This document shows, one piece after another, positions 26,454-34,698 of a DNA stretch of 39,116 bases. The notes beneath the pieces are model-generated. The model worked only from the letters and a program-made list of their open reading frames with translations. It was not told the DNA's origin and searched no databases. The first letter of the stretch is position 1. Each line of letters begins with the position of its first letter. The position numbers were made by a program, and so were the translations under genes. Source of the DNA: Lachnospiraceae bacterium UBA7060 (lineage in GTDB: Bacteria; Bacillota; Clostridia; Lachnospirales; Lachnospiraceae); assembly GCA_002493835.1 (NCBI GenBank), contig DLAA01000175.1, forward strand, positions 1 to 39,116, given 5' to 3'.

Positions 26454-26652
26454 AGATGTCTAATTCAGGAGGAACGTCCAATTCCTGTGGAATGGGTGAG
26501 CCATTTTTCTTTCTCTGGCGGACGCACTCTGTCAGCAAATACTCTATCTGACCATTTACAGATCGAAAGTCATCCTCGGCCCAGGCTGCGATGGCGTCAT
26601 AGAGCTTGGCGGATAGACGGAGCGGCACCTGTTTTTTGCTGTTGTCTGCCAT
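26452..26652 (-). CDS. Ribbon-helix-helix (Arc-like) DNA-binding protein (66 aa)
   Basis: A small basic protein starts with a beta-strand KKQVPLRLSAKLYDAIAAWA and a second helix SVNGQIEYLLTECVRQRKK, the pattern of Arc/CopG ribbon-helix-helix dimers that insert a beta-ribbon in the DNA major groove. The ATG directly abuts the TAA of the SPFH gene (TAAATG), so translation is coupled. Three boxes of TGATATCA type at an 11-bp period cover the promoter of the pair, which suits autoregulation by such a protein. The target and inducer are unknown. Confidence 0.8.
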   Translation of the reverse strand: MADNSKKQVPLRLSAKLYDAIAAWAEDDFRSVNGQIEYLLTECVRQRKKNGSPIPQELDVPPELDI

Positions 26653-27699
26653 TTAGTAGAGACTGCCGGAGTTGACAATGGGCTGGGCATCCCGATTGCC
26701 GCACAGTACCACCAGGAGATTGGATACCATGGCTGCCTTGCGCTCTTCGTCCAGAGTTACCACTTCTTTTTCAGAGAGACGGTCTAAAGCCATCTCTACC
26801 ATACCAACCGCGCCGTCCACAATCATTTTGCGCGCATCGATAATCGCGGACGCCTGCTGTCTCTGTAACATAGCAGCTGCTATTTCAGGCGCATAGGCCA
26901 GATAGGTGATTCGCGCTTCCATAATTTCTAAGCCGGCTTTTTCTACCTTACTTTGAATCTCCCCCCGGATCCGCTCTGCAACCAGTTCACTGGAGCCGCG
27001 CAGACTTCCCTCGTCGGCCTGGCCATCCCCGGTGGTGTCTACATTCTCCGCCACGTCGTAGGGGTAGATGCGCACGATGTTCCGGAGGGCGCTGTCGCAC
27101 TGGAGGGATAGGTATTCCTTGTAGTTGTCCACATTGAATACTGCTTTTGCGGTGTCTGTCACCCGCCACATCACGGCAATACCGATTTCAATAGGGTTAC
27201 CAAGACAGTCGTTGATTTTCTGACGGCTGTTATTTAATGTCATGATTTTTAAGGAGATTTTTTTGCTGCCGCCTGCGTTCACCTGTGCACCGACGTTTGC
27301 GCTGCTTGTAGATAACTGCAGAAGACCGCCTGCCGCACCGTCCACATCGCCGCTCTGTTTCAATTTTGTCTCTGCCGCCGGATTGAGTGCGGTGCAGAAG
27401 GGGTTAACCCAGTAGAAGCCGTCCTCCTTCAGCGTGCCTATATATTTGCCGAACAGAGTGAGCACCAGCGCTTCCTGGGGGCGCAATACCTTGAGGCCGC
27501 AGAACGGGAACCAGCCCAGGGCGGCATAGATCACGCCGACGACAAAGAGCGCGATTCCTGCAGCACTATGCGGGCCGGATTCACTTAAGCCTGTGATGGC
27601 GCCAACAACCAGTGCAGTGATACCTGCCGCGTAGAGCAGGAGGAGGAGCACCATCATTGCCATACCGTTTTTGCTTTTGTTTAACACTTTTTCTTCCAT
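26653..27699 (-). CDS. SPFH/Band-7 domain membrane protein (348 aa)
   Basis: Two adjacent hydrophobic segments (about 14-38 and 46-68) anchor an SPFH domain that starts near GLKVLRPQEALVLTLFGKY and contains LKIMTLNNSRQKINDCLGNP, PIEIGIAVMWRVTDTAKAVF and RIRGEIQSKVEKAGLEIMEA. Stomatin/flotillin-like proteins scaffold membrane microdomains. The C-terminal part (EKEVVTLDEERKAAMVSNLL) may continue oligomerisation. ATG 27699 is used because AAAGGA precedes it; the frame runs 27 codons further upstream through the promoter. A DNA-binding gene follows directly in the same operon. Confidence 0.9.
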   Translation of the reverse strand: MEEKVLNKSKNGMAMMVLLLLLYAAGITALVVGAITGLSESGPHSAAGIALFVVGVIYAALGWFPFCGLKVLRPQEALVLTLFGKYIGTLKEDGFYWVNPFCTALNPAAETKLKQSGDVDGAAGGLLQLSTSSANVGAQVNAGGSKKISLKIMTLNNSRQKINDCLGNPIEIGIAVMWRVTDTAKAVFNVDNYKEYLSLQCDSALRNIVRIYPYDVAENVDTTGDGQADEGSLRGSSELVAERIRGEIQSKVEKAGLEIMEARITYLAYAPEIAAAMLQRQQASAIIDARKMIVDGAVGMVEMALDRLSEKEVVTLDEERKAAMVSNLLVVLCGNRDAQPIVNSGSLY

Positions 27700-27760
27700 A
27701 ATTGTGTCCTTTCTTTCCAAACGACATAACAGTCGTTCTTCTTGTGTGTATTTAATTGGT

Positions 27761-27799
27761 TGATATTTGAATGATATCAAAATGATATCATTTTGTCAA
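27761..27799 (-). promoter_or_regulatory. SPFH operon promoter overlapped by boxes at an 11-bp period
   Basis: On the minus strand, TTGACA (27794-27799), a 17-nt spacer and TATCAT (27771-27776) form a near-ideal promoter. Two perfect TGATATCA palindromes occupy the spacer and -10 (27783-27790, 27772-27779), and a third, TGATATTT (27761-27768), continues the exact 11-bp period. Arc/MetJ-type repressors bind such turn-spaced boxes, so this is a probable operator. The remaining gap to 27981 shows no clear plus-strand promoter. Confidence 0.8.
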
Positions 27800-27981
27800 T
27801 ACCTGATAATAAGAGAAAGTTTCGTAATAGACCGCGCTGTTTGTCAGCATACTATCCTTTATAGAAAAACGTTTTACGCAGTGGCATGCAAGATCACGCG
27901 TAATGCGTAATATAGTAACAAGAAGCGGTGTCGGAGAGAACGGGCAGACATGGACGGCACCGTGAAAAGGAGAGCGCAGTT

Positions 27982-29481
27982 TTGAAGAGGAAAGTTTTGC
28001 TGGTGGTGCCGCACCAGGACGACGAGCTGTTTGTGGGAGGCGGCCTTTTTAAGACACTTGCGCAGCACGGAGAGTATGAGGCATATGTCGTGTTTACGAC
28101 AAACGGCGATTTTTTTGCCCATGAGGCAAAAGTGCGCCTTGAGGAATCACTTTATGTGCTGACGGAGTTTTACGGGATAGAGGAAGATCATATTTTTTTT
28201 CTGGGCTATGGGGACGGCTGGAAGGACAGCGTTCATCTATATCATCATGACGGGGAGCAATCGCTGACTTCGCAGGCGGGGAGAACGGAAACCTATGGGC
28301 TGGAAGGGCACGAGGACTACAGATGGTTCCGGTCAGGCAGGCACAGTGCTTACCGCAGAGCTGACTTTAAACGGGATTTAAAGGACGTGCTTGCAGAAGT
28401 GCTTGCAGATATTCTGCTTGTGGTGGATTTTGACAGACATCCCGATCACAGAGCGGCTTCTCTGCTTGTGGAGGAGTGCCTGGGGGAACTGTTTCGGGAA
28501 AGGGCCTCCTACCGGCCGCTAGTACTGAAACGGTTTGCCTATGACGGTGTGTGGAAGGGGAAGGCGGATTTTTTCGATATTCCAGGAAAAGCGACAGTTC
28601 TCAAAGAGCTTTCCCTGTTTCCCTATACGGAGGAAGATATGCTCCGGTTTGCTATGCCGGATGACTGTGTGACTCCCTATTTGACTGACAATTTTCTCTA
28701 TAGAGCATTTCGCTGTTATAAAACACAGCAGGTATGGCAGAAGGCTGATGAGATCATCAATATTGATGAGGTGTATTTTAAGAGAAATACCGACAATCTT
28801 CTCTTTGACGCAAAACTTTCTGCATCCTCCGGCAATCCCGAATATCTCAGGGATTTCAAACTTTTTGACTGTGCGGATGTGATGTGCGGGGAGCTTGTCT
28901 TCAAGGAATGCGGGTGGAAACCGGAGGATGGGGACAGCGAAAAGCGGGTGCGGATACACTTTGAACAGCCAGTGACCATTGGCAGGATTGCTGTCTATGC
29001 CAATGGGACCTGTGATATGGATCGGCTGAGAGTTGGGTTTTATTTCGATACAGGTGAGTTCCATTCGGGGCTGGAAATAGAGACGGACGGGAAAAGAAAG
29101 CTTTTTATGGTTGAGACACAGAGTGGTGTACGGGATATGGAGCTTCGGATAGAAGTGTGGGAGGGGGTTCGCTGGGGAATCACGGAATTGGAAATTCTGC
29201 CGCCGGAGGAGAAGAGACTGCCGGAAGAGTTGGAAAATGTGCTATTTCATGAGGAGGCTGGTAATTTGGTTAGGGCAGACAAGCTGTTGATGAAGGCGCA
29301 GAAGGCGATTCTTGATTTTAAGAAAAGACTGTTCCGCTGGCTGCCTAACAGATATGTGCTGTGGCGGCATTATCCTGAACTTGTGCAAAGAGAGAATGTG
29401 CCATTCAGATATCGGATCAAATATATCGTTTGGCGCGTCAAGCAAAGACAGAGAATGCTTGATGCGCCAAATCAGGAATGA
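27982..29481 (+). CDS. PIG-L-family deacetylase with C-terminal beta domain (499 aa)
   Basis: Residues 1-250 are a PIG-L/LmbE-type N-acetylglucosaminyl deacetylase-like domain with zinc motif PHQDDE (10-15) and HPDH (153-156). Such enzymes deacetylate sugar amides in cell-surface, mycothiol/bacillithiol or secondary-metabolite pathways. Residues about 290-410 form a beta-rich region (VRIHFEQPVTIGRIAVYANG ... MELRIEVWEG) that recalls a discoidin/F5-F8-type sugar-binding domain; this is tentative. The C-terminal 90 residues are basic and helical. I choose TTG 27982 as start because AAAAGGAG lies 9 nt before it and the zinc motif follows directly; the frame opens upstream at GTG 27928 without a ribosome site. 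The substrate is unknown. Confidence 0.85.
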   Translation: MKRKVLLVVPHQDDELFVGGGLFKTLAQHGEYEAYVVFTTNGDFFAHEAKVRLEESLYVLTEFYGIEEDHIFFLGYGDGWKDSVHLYHHDGEQSLTSQAGRTETYGLEGHEDYRWFRSGRHSAYRRADFKRDLKDVLAEVLADILLVVDFDRHPDHRAASLLVEECLGELFRERASYRPLVLKRFAYDGVWKGKADFFDIPGKATVLKELSLFPYTEEDMLRFAMPDDCVTPYLTDNFLYRAFRCYKTQQVWQKADEIINIDEVYFKRNTDNLLFDAKLSASSGNPEYLRDFKLFDCADVMCGELVFKECGWKPEDGDSEKRVRIHFEQPVTIGRIAVYANGTCDMDRLRVGFYFDTGEFHSGLEIETDGKRKLFMVETQSGVRDMELRIEVWEGVRWGITELEILPPEEKRLPEELENVLFHEEAGNLVRADKLLMKAQKAILDFKKRLFRWLPNRYVLWRHYPELVQRENVPFRYRIKYIVWRVKQRQRMLDAPNQE

Positions 29482-29485
29482 ACAC

Positions 29486-30346
29486 TTATAGGCTGTGTCC
29501 TGTCAAAAGTTTGTAGCCCTGCAGATACTTGTCAATGGTTTTTTGCACAATATCCTCGGGGAGAGTCCAGTCATGTCCCTCGTTGGCTTTCAGCCAGTCT
29601 CTGGCAAACTGCTTATCGAAGGAGGGCTGACTGTGTCCTGGTTCGTATCCATCCGCCGGCCAAAATCTTGAGCTATCGGGAGTGAGCATCTCATCTCCCA
29701 GCACGATATTGCCGTTCTCGTCCAGCCCGAATTCGAATTTTGTGTCCGCGATAATGATGCCGCGGGTCAGGGCGTATTCGGCACATTTTTTATAGAGGGC
29801 GATGGTGTAATCCCGGAGTTTTCCGGCGTACTCCTCCCCCTTGCCGGGGAAGCGTTTTTCCAGATAGTCCACGCTCTGCTCGTAGGAGATATTTTCATCG
29901 TGATCACCGATCTGGGCCTTGGTGGAGGGCGTATAGATGGGCTCTGGCAGTTTGTCCGATTCTTTTAGTCCCTCGGGCAGTGTGATCCCACATACCGTGC
30001 CGTCTTTCTGGTAACTGGCCCAGCCGCTGCCGGTGATATAGCCACGGACAATACATTCGATAGGGAGCATGTTGAGCTTTTTGCAGAGCATACTGCTGCC
30101 GTCAAATTTCTCCTGCCTGAAAAACTCAGGCATGTCGTTTACATCTACAGAAATCATGTGGTTGGGCAGAATATCACTTGTCATGTCAAACCAAAATTTA
30201 GACATCTGTGTCAGTACGGTTCCTTTTTTGGTTACCTGGTTTTTCAGGATCACATCAAAGCAGCTGATGCGGTCCGTAGCGACCATGATCAGACTGTCGC
30301 CGTTGTCATAAATTTCACGTACTTTTCCTTCTTTAATGGGTTTCAT
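29486..30346 (-). CDS. purC: SAICAR synthetase, purine biosynthesis (286 aa)
   Basis: Joins CAIR and aspartate with ATP to form SAICAR. Recognised from KPIKEGKVREIYDNGDSLIM, ATDRISCFDVIL, IECIVRGYITGSGWASYQK, IYTPSTKAQIGDHDENIS and IIADTKFEFGLDENG. ATG 30346 follows AAAGGAA at a 5-nt spacing; the frame extends 13 codons upstream without a ribosome site. The gene is convergent with the PIG-L gene (4 nt apart, no terminator seen between) and divergent from rubrerythrin. No other pur genes are in the window. Confidence 0.95.
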   Translation of the reverse strand: MKPIKEGKVREIYDNGDSLIMVATDRISCFDVILKNQVTKKGTVLTQMSKFWFDMTSDILPNHMISVDVNDMPEFFRQEKFDGSSMLCKKLNMLPIECIVRGYITGSGWASYQKDGTVCGITLPEGLKESDKLPEPIYTPSTKAQIGDHDENISYEQSVDYLEKRFPGKGEEYAGKLRDYTIALYKKCAEYALTRGIIIADTKFEFGLDENGNIVLGDEMLTPDSSRFWPADGYEPGHSQPSFDKQFARDWLKANEGHDWTLPEDIVQKTIDKYLQGYKLLTGHSL

Positions 30347-30383
30347 AGCGTTCCTTTCTTTACATATATAGTCGATATATACC

Positions 30384-30412
30384 ATACTAAACTAATGTTG
30401 GGAGATTGACAA
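30384..30412 (-). promoter_or_regulatory. Candidate purC promoter
   Basis: On the minus strand: TTGTCA (30407-30412), 17-nt spacer, TAGTAT (30384-30389), 38 nt before the purC start. The -35 box is good and the -10 box is fair. Confidence 0.5.
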
Positions 30413-30446
30413 CAGGGAAATTAATTGGAGCACTCTTTTACATGGT

Positions 30447-30514
30447 TGTAAAATGGTAGAAGAAAGTGCAGTAATTTTTTATGGCTATTCAGAAAGATTT
30501 GATGTAAAATGGTA
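30447..30514. repeat. Direct repeat TGTAAAATGGTA in the purC-rubrerythrin gap
   Basis: Exact 12-nt copies at 30447-30458 and 30503-30514 (56 nt apart) lie in the divergent intergenic region. The second sits between the rubrerythrin -35 and -10 boxes. It could be a shared regulator site. Confidence 0.5.
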
Positions 30515-30526
30515 ACATTATAAAAT
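30499..30526 (+). promoter_or_regulatory. Candidate rubrerythrin promoter
   Basis: TTGATG (30499-30504), 16-nt spacer, TAAAAT (30521-30526), 64 nt before the gene start. Confidence 0.45.
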
Positions 30527-30589
30527 AATTAAAACCGTTTTTGGGACGGATGTCGTCCCGCAATTATGAACGGTGGGAAGGAGATTGTT

Positions 30590-31129
30590 ATGGATTTAAA
30601 AGGATCAAAGACAGAGAAAAATCTGCTGGCGGCATTTGCGGGGGAATCACAGGCTTACACCAAGTATACCTATTATGCGTCCAAAGCAAAAAAAGATGGT
30701 TATGTGCAGATGGCCAATATTTTTGAGGAGACAGCGGCTAACGAGAAAGAGCATGCGAAAATTTGGTTTAAGTACCTGCATGGCGGCGCGATTCCTGAGA
30801 CAAGAGAGAATCTGCGGGATGCGGCAGAAGGTGAGAACTACGAGTGGACGGATATGTACGCAGGGTTTGCTGAGGATGCCCGCAAGGAGGGATTTGAGGA
30901 GCTGGCGGCGCTCTTTGAAGGGGTAGCCAAAATCGAGAAGGAGCATGAGGAGAGATACCGCAAGCTGATTCAGAATATCGAGGACGGTGTCGTATTCTCC
31001 AAGGACGGCGACTGCGTATGGCAGTGTTTAAACTGCGGCCATATTGTGATCGGGAAGAAAGCGCCGGAGCTTTGCCCTGTGTGCAAACATCCCCAGTCCT
31101 ACTTCCAGGTGAAGCCTGAAAACTATTGA
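30590..31129 (+). CDS. rbr: Rubrerythrin (179 aa)
   Basis: Non-haem iron peroxidase that protects anaerobes from hydrogen peroxide. The ferritin-like diiron domain has EKNLLAAFAGESQAYTKY, EETAANEKEHAK and GVAKIEKEHEERY ligand helices. A C-terminal rubredoxin domain carries CLNCGH and CPVCKHP, the four cysteines for one iron. GGAAGGAG precedes ATG 30590; the frame extends upstream without need. It is monocistronic, with a strong terminator after it. Confidence 0.96.
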   Translation: MDLKGSKTEKNLLAAFAGESQAYTKYTYYASKAKKDGYVQMANIFEETAANEKEHAKIWFKYLHGGAIPETRENLRDAAEGENYEWTDMYAGFAEDARKEGFEELAALFEGVAKIEKEHEERYRKLIQNIEDGVVFSKDGDCVWQCLNCGHIVIGKKAPELCPVCKHPQSYFQVKPENY

Positions 31130-31140
31130 TGAGTCAGTGT

Positions 31141-31172
31141 AAAAAATCGAGCGCGCGGGCGCTCGATTTTTT
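31141..31172 (+). terminator. Terminator after rubrerythrin
   Basis: A 13-bp stem, AAAAAATCGAGCG (31141-31153) with CGCTCGATTTTTT (31160-31172), closes on a short loop and contains its own T-run. Confidence 0.95.
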
Positions 31173-31195
31173 AGCGGATGTTTTAGTAAACTTTA

Positions 31196-31224
31196 TTGTC
31201 AAAAAAGCGGCAGTGTGGTATGAT
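31196..31224 (+). promoter_or_regulatory. Promoter of the pantothenate/CoA operon
   Basis: TTGTCA (31196-31201), 17-nt spacer, TATGAT (31219-31224), 50 nt before the ECF gene start. Each box deviates from consensus at one position. Confidence 0.8.
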
Positions 31225-31273
31225 ACAGCCGTATTGTATCTCGTATGAGAATAATAACAGGAGGATTTGTACC

Positions 31274-32113
31274 ATGAAAAAGGAAAAGACCTACGAACTT
31301 GTGCTTACGGCACTGTTCACCGCTATCATTGTGATTATGGCATTTACGCCGCTGGGATATATTCCGCTCGTGGTCATCAATGCGACGATTATCCATATCC
31401 CGGTGATCCTTGGAGCGCTATTTCTCGGACCGAAGAAAGGTGCATTTTTGGGATTTGTATTTGGACTCACCAGCTTTATCAATAACACATTTAAAGCAGC
31501 TACGGCCTCAGCGTTTGTCTTTTCGCCGGTTTTAGCATATAACGTGGCAGGTGTATCGGGCATTTTTAAAAGCCTCTATATCTGTTTTGTGCCGAGAATT
31601 TTGGTCGGCGTGGTTCCTTACTTTATTTATCTTTTGATTCGCAGCATTGTGAAGGGAGAGAATAAGGCGGGAAAAGTTTTTGTAGATTTAATAGCGTCTG
31701 TTATATTATTTGTATCCGTGAGAGCTTTTCTAATACGGCTGTTTCCGGAAGCTCTGAGCGTTATGGTGTGTACCGTGATTGGCTTGGCCGTAGGTGCGGC
31801 GCTTATGGCGGGACTTACGGTGGGTGGCATGAAGAAGGTTTCCGCCAGTATTGCGCTCTCCTATGCGGGACTTGCGGGGGCATTTACGAACACCCTCTTT
31901 GTCATGAGCGGTATTTTTATTTTATATAAGGACGCCTATGCCCAGGCGATGGGCGTTGCGGGCGAAGCGGTGCTGGATGTTATCATGGGCGTGGTGGCTT
32001 TCAACGGTGTGGTAGAGTCCGTCGTGGCGGCGATTATTGTCACCGGCGTGGGCCTTGCCCTTTCCAGAGTGAAGCCTCTATATGCCAATATAGCAGCCGG
32101 GAAAGAAAAATAA
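31274..32113 (+). CDS. panT: ECF transporter S component, probably for pantothenate (279 aa)
   Basis: Hydrophobic substrate-binding subunit of an energy-coupling-factor vitamin importer, with about six or more membrane helices. The start ELVLTALFTAIIVIMAF and HIPVILGALFLGPKKGAFLG are typical of S components, whose N-terminal helix docks the shared EcfT. The two following genes act on pantothenate and its phosphopantothenoyl derivatives, which points to pantothenate as cargo; this is inferred from context. EcfA/EcfT are not in the window. ATG 31274 follows AGGAGG; the frame runs 26 codons upstream over the promoter. Confidence 0.85.
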   Translation: MKKEKTYELVLTALFTAIIVIMAFTPLGYIPLVVINATIIHIPVILGALFLGPKKGAFLGFVFGLTSFINNTFKAATASAFVFSPVLAYNVAGVSGIFKSLYICFVPRILVGVVPYFIYLLIRSIVKGENKAGKVFVDLIASVILFVSVRAFLIRLFPEALSVMVCTVIGLAVGAALMAGLTVGGMKKVSASIALSYAGLAGAFTNTLFVMSGIFILYKDAYAQAMGVAGEAVLDVIMGVVAFNGVVESVVAAIIVTGVGLALSRVKPLYANIAAGKEK

Positions 32114-32142
32114 GTACAATACACGAAATGGGGAGTGAAAGC

Positions 32143-32910
32143 ATGATTTTAGCAGTTGATATTGGCAATACCAATATTGTCATCGGTTGTATGGACGGTG
32201 AGAAGGTGCGCTTCGTGGAGCGCGTTTCCACTAATCAGGCGAATACAGAGCTGGAGTATGTGGTAGAATTTCGGGCGTTATTTGATTTGTACCATATTGG
32301 TGTGGAGGACATCACTGGGAGTATTATATCCTCCGTTGTGCCTCCTCTCAACAATATCGTGAAGGCGGCGCTGGAGAAGCTGTTTCACCGGACACCTATG
32401 CTGGTGGGTCCCGGACTGAAGACAGGCTTGAATATCCTAATGGATAATCCAGCACAGCTTGGATCGGATCTGGTGGTAAATGCGGTGGCGGGACTGCAGT
32501 ATTATGGCGCGCCCATTATCATGATAGATATGGGAACAGCAACGACAATCAGTGTGGTGGATAAGAAGAAAAATTATATCGGGGGAATGATTCTGCCCGG
32601 GGTGAAGGTCTCACTGGATTCTCTGGTAAACCGGACTTCCCAGCTTCCACGCATCAGTTTGGAGCCGCCGAAGAAGGTGATCGGCAGAAATACCATCGAT
32701 TGTATGAAGAGCGGTATTGTGATGGGACAGGCGGCCTGTCTGGACGGCATGATCGAACGGATTCATGAGGAATTGGGGTATGATGCGCCAGTGGTGGCGA
32801 CAGGAGGACTGGCGGGGAGTATTGTTCCCTATTGCAAGAAAGAGATTATCTGTGACAATGAACTGACTCTGAAAGGGTTGGGATTAATTTATAGAAAGAA
32901 CGTGGAATAG
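32143..32910 (+). CDS. coaX: Type III pantothenate kinase (255 aa)
   Basis: Phosphorylates pantothenate, the first step of CoA synthesis. The ASKHA-fold motifs are present: MILAVDIGNTNIVIG at the start, PAQLGSDLVVNAVAG, IDMGTATTISVV and GGMILPGV. ATG 32143 is chosen because GGGGAGTGAA precedes it and the family begins at this Met. It lies 29 nt after the putative pantothenate importer gene and 23 nt before coaBC. Confidence 0.96.
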   Translation: MILAVDIGNTNIVIGCMDGEKVRFVERVSTNQANTELEYVVEFRALFDLYHIGVEDITGSIISSVVPPLNNIVKAALEKLFHRTPMLVGPGLKTGLNILMDNPAQLGSDLVVNAVAGLQYYGAPIIMIDMGTATTISVVDKKKNYIGGMILPGVKVSLDSLVNRTSQLPRISLEPPKKVIGRNTIDCMKSGIVMGQAACLDGMIERIHEELGYDAPVVATGGLAGSIVPYCKKEIICDNELTLKGLGLIYRKNVE

Positions 32911-32933
32911 AGATGGGAAGGGAGACATAGCGC

Positions 32934-34139
32934 ATGTTATTAAAAGGAAAACATATTGTTCTAGGTGTGACAGGAAGTATTGCAGCTTATAAGATTGCAT
33001 CCCTGGCCAGTATGCTTGTGAAAAAGCAGGCGGATGTGACGGTGATTATGACGAAGAATGCCACGAACTTTATCAATCCGATCACTTTCGAGGCGCTTAC
33101 GGGCAACAAGTGTCTGGTGGACACTTTTGATCGGAATTTTCAGTTCCATGTGGAGCATGTGGCGTTGGCGAAGCTTGCTGACGTCTTTTTAGTTGCACCT
33201 GCCTCCGCCAATGTGATCGCAAAGGCGGCCTGTGGTCTTGCTGACGATATGCTGACCACCACGCTTTTGGCATGCAGGTGTCCGAAAATCTTTGCACCAG
33301 CGATGAATACCCGGATGTATGAAAATCCCATAGTGCAGGATAATATAAAAAGACTGCGGGGGTATGGGATGGAAATTGTTGACGCGGCGGAGGGGTATCT
33401 GGCCTGCGGAGATACCGGGGCCGGCAAGATGCCAGAGCCGGAGGTTCTTTTTGAGGCGGTTATAAAGGCCCTCACCCCGAAGGATATGTCGGGGAAGAAA
33501 GTGCTTGTCACGGCGGGCCCTACCCGGGAAAAGATGGATCCTGTACGGTTTATCAGCAATCACTCCACCGGAAAGATGGGTTATGCTGTGGCAAGAGCGG
33601 CCATGATGCGTGGTGCGGATGTGACACTTGTGTCAGGTGTGACGACGTTACAGCCTCCGGCAGGGGTAAAAACGGTGCCAGTTGTCTCAGCGGCGGATAT
33701 GGCGTCGGCGGTGAAGGGAGAGGCGGACGCGCAGGATATTGTCGTTATGACGGCGGCGGTGGCGGATTATCGTCCGGCAGTGACGGCGGATGAAAAGATC
33801 AAGAAAAAGGATGGGGAGCTGTCCGTGGAGTTGGAGCGCACGGAGGATATTCTTGCATGGCTGGGGGCAAACCGCCGGGAAGGTCAGGTACTGTGCGGCT
33901 TTTCCATGGAGACGGAGCACCTGATGGAAAATTCGCGGGCAAAGCTAGAAAAGAAAAATATTGATATGATTGTCGCCAATAATTTGAGACAAGAGGGAGC
34001 GGGTTTTGGCACGGACACCAATGTGGTGACATTTCTTGCGAAGGATGAGACTGTGGAGCTTCCTCTGCTTTCCAAGGAAGAAGTGGCAGACCGGCTGTTT
34101 GATTTCATTTTGGAGAGAGAAAAAAACAGGACAAAATAA
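32934..34139 (+). CDS. coaBC: Phosphopantothenoylcysteine synthetase/decarboxylase (401 aa)
   Basis: Bifunctional CoA enzyme. The N-terminal flavoprotein decarboxylase (CoaC) has VTGSIAAYKIASL, APASANVIAKAACGLADD and FAPAMNTRMYENP. The C-terminal CTP-dependent ligase (CoaB) has VTAGPTREKMDPVRFISNHS, STGKMGYAVARAA, ADYRPAV and the KIKKK segment. It converts 4'-phosphopantothenate plus cysteine to 4'-phosphopantetheine, following coaX in the pathway. GGGAGAC precedes ATG 32934. Confidence 0.96.
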   Translation: MLLKGKHIVLGVTGSIAAYKIASLASMLVKKQADVTVIMTKNATNFINPITFEALTGNKCLVDTFDRNFQFHVEHVALAKLADVFLVAPASANVIAKAACGLADDMLTTTLLACRCPKIFAPAMNTRMYENPIVQDNIKRLRGYGMEIVDAAEGYLACGDTGAGKMPEPEVLFEAVIKALTPKDMSGKKVLVTAGPTREKMDPVRFISNHSTGKMGYAVARAAMMRGADVTLVSGVTTLQPPAGVKTVPVVSAADMASAVKGEADAQDIVVMTAAVADYRPAVTADEKIKKKDGELSVELERTEDILAWLGANRREGQVLCGFSMETEHLMENSRAKLEKKNIDMIVANNLRQEGAGFGTDTNVVTFLAKDETVELPLLSKEEVADRLFDFILEREKNRTK

Positions 34140-34160
34140 TAGGGCAGAGAGGAGAGGCGC

Positions 34161-34694
34161 ATGAGAGTCGGAATGGGATATGACGTGCACAGGTTGATTG
34201 AGGGGCGAAAGTGTATTATTGGCGGGGTGGAGATTCCCTATGAGAAAGGACTTCTCGGACATTCTGATGCGGATGTACTTCTGCATGCAGTGATGGATGC
34301 ACTGCTCGGTGCAGCGGCGCTGGGGGACATCGGCAAGCACTTTCCGGATACGGATCCCGCCTACAAGGGTATTTCTTCCGTGAGGCTTCTTAAGCATGTG
34401 GCGGCACTGCTTGAAGAAAATCTGTTTCTGGTGGAAAACATTGACGCGACTATTATTGCCCAGGCTCCCAAAATGCGGCCCCATATAGATCAGATGCGTG
34501 AGAATATTGCGAAGGCGCTCGGCATAGAGTTATCACAGGTAAATGTGAAGGCGACCACGGAGGAGGGGCTTGGTTTTACCGGGAACGGTGAAGGCATATC
34601 CGCTCAGGCTATATGTCTTCTCACGAGCCCAAGGGAGCTTTACAGTGCGGATGTGACAAAGAACTGCGCCGGGTGCGGGGGATGGAGTAAATGA
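34161..34694 (+). CDS. ispF: 2-C-methyl-D-erythritol 2,4-cyclodiphosphate synthase (177 aa)
   Basis: MEP-pathway isoprenoid enzyme. The zinc ligands Asp8, His10 (GYDVH) and His42 (GHSDADVLLHA) are intact, and the TTEEGLGFTGNGEGISAQAI segment is present. It has a C-terminal tail of about 16 residues ending SADVTKNCAGCGGWSK beyond the usual end, with a C-x-x-C pair. AGAGGAGAGG precedes the ATG. It is the last gene of the CoA operon and is convergent with the reverse transcriptase gene, the two stop codons 4 nt apart. Confidence 0.95.
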   Translation: MRVGMGYDVHRLIEGRKCIIGGVEIPYEKGLLGHSDADVLLHAVMDALLGAAALGDIGKHFPDTDPAYKGISSVRLLKHVAALLEENLFLVENIDATIIAQAPKMRPHIDQMRENIAKALGIELSQVNVKATTEEGLGFTGNGEGISAQAICLLTSPRELYSADVTKNCAGCGGWSK

Positions 34695-34698
34695 AGGG

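Noticed and set aside
30515..30530. PerR box in the rubrerythrin promoter
   Set aside because: Only the left half resembles TTATAAT; the right half does not match the inverted partner.
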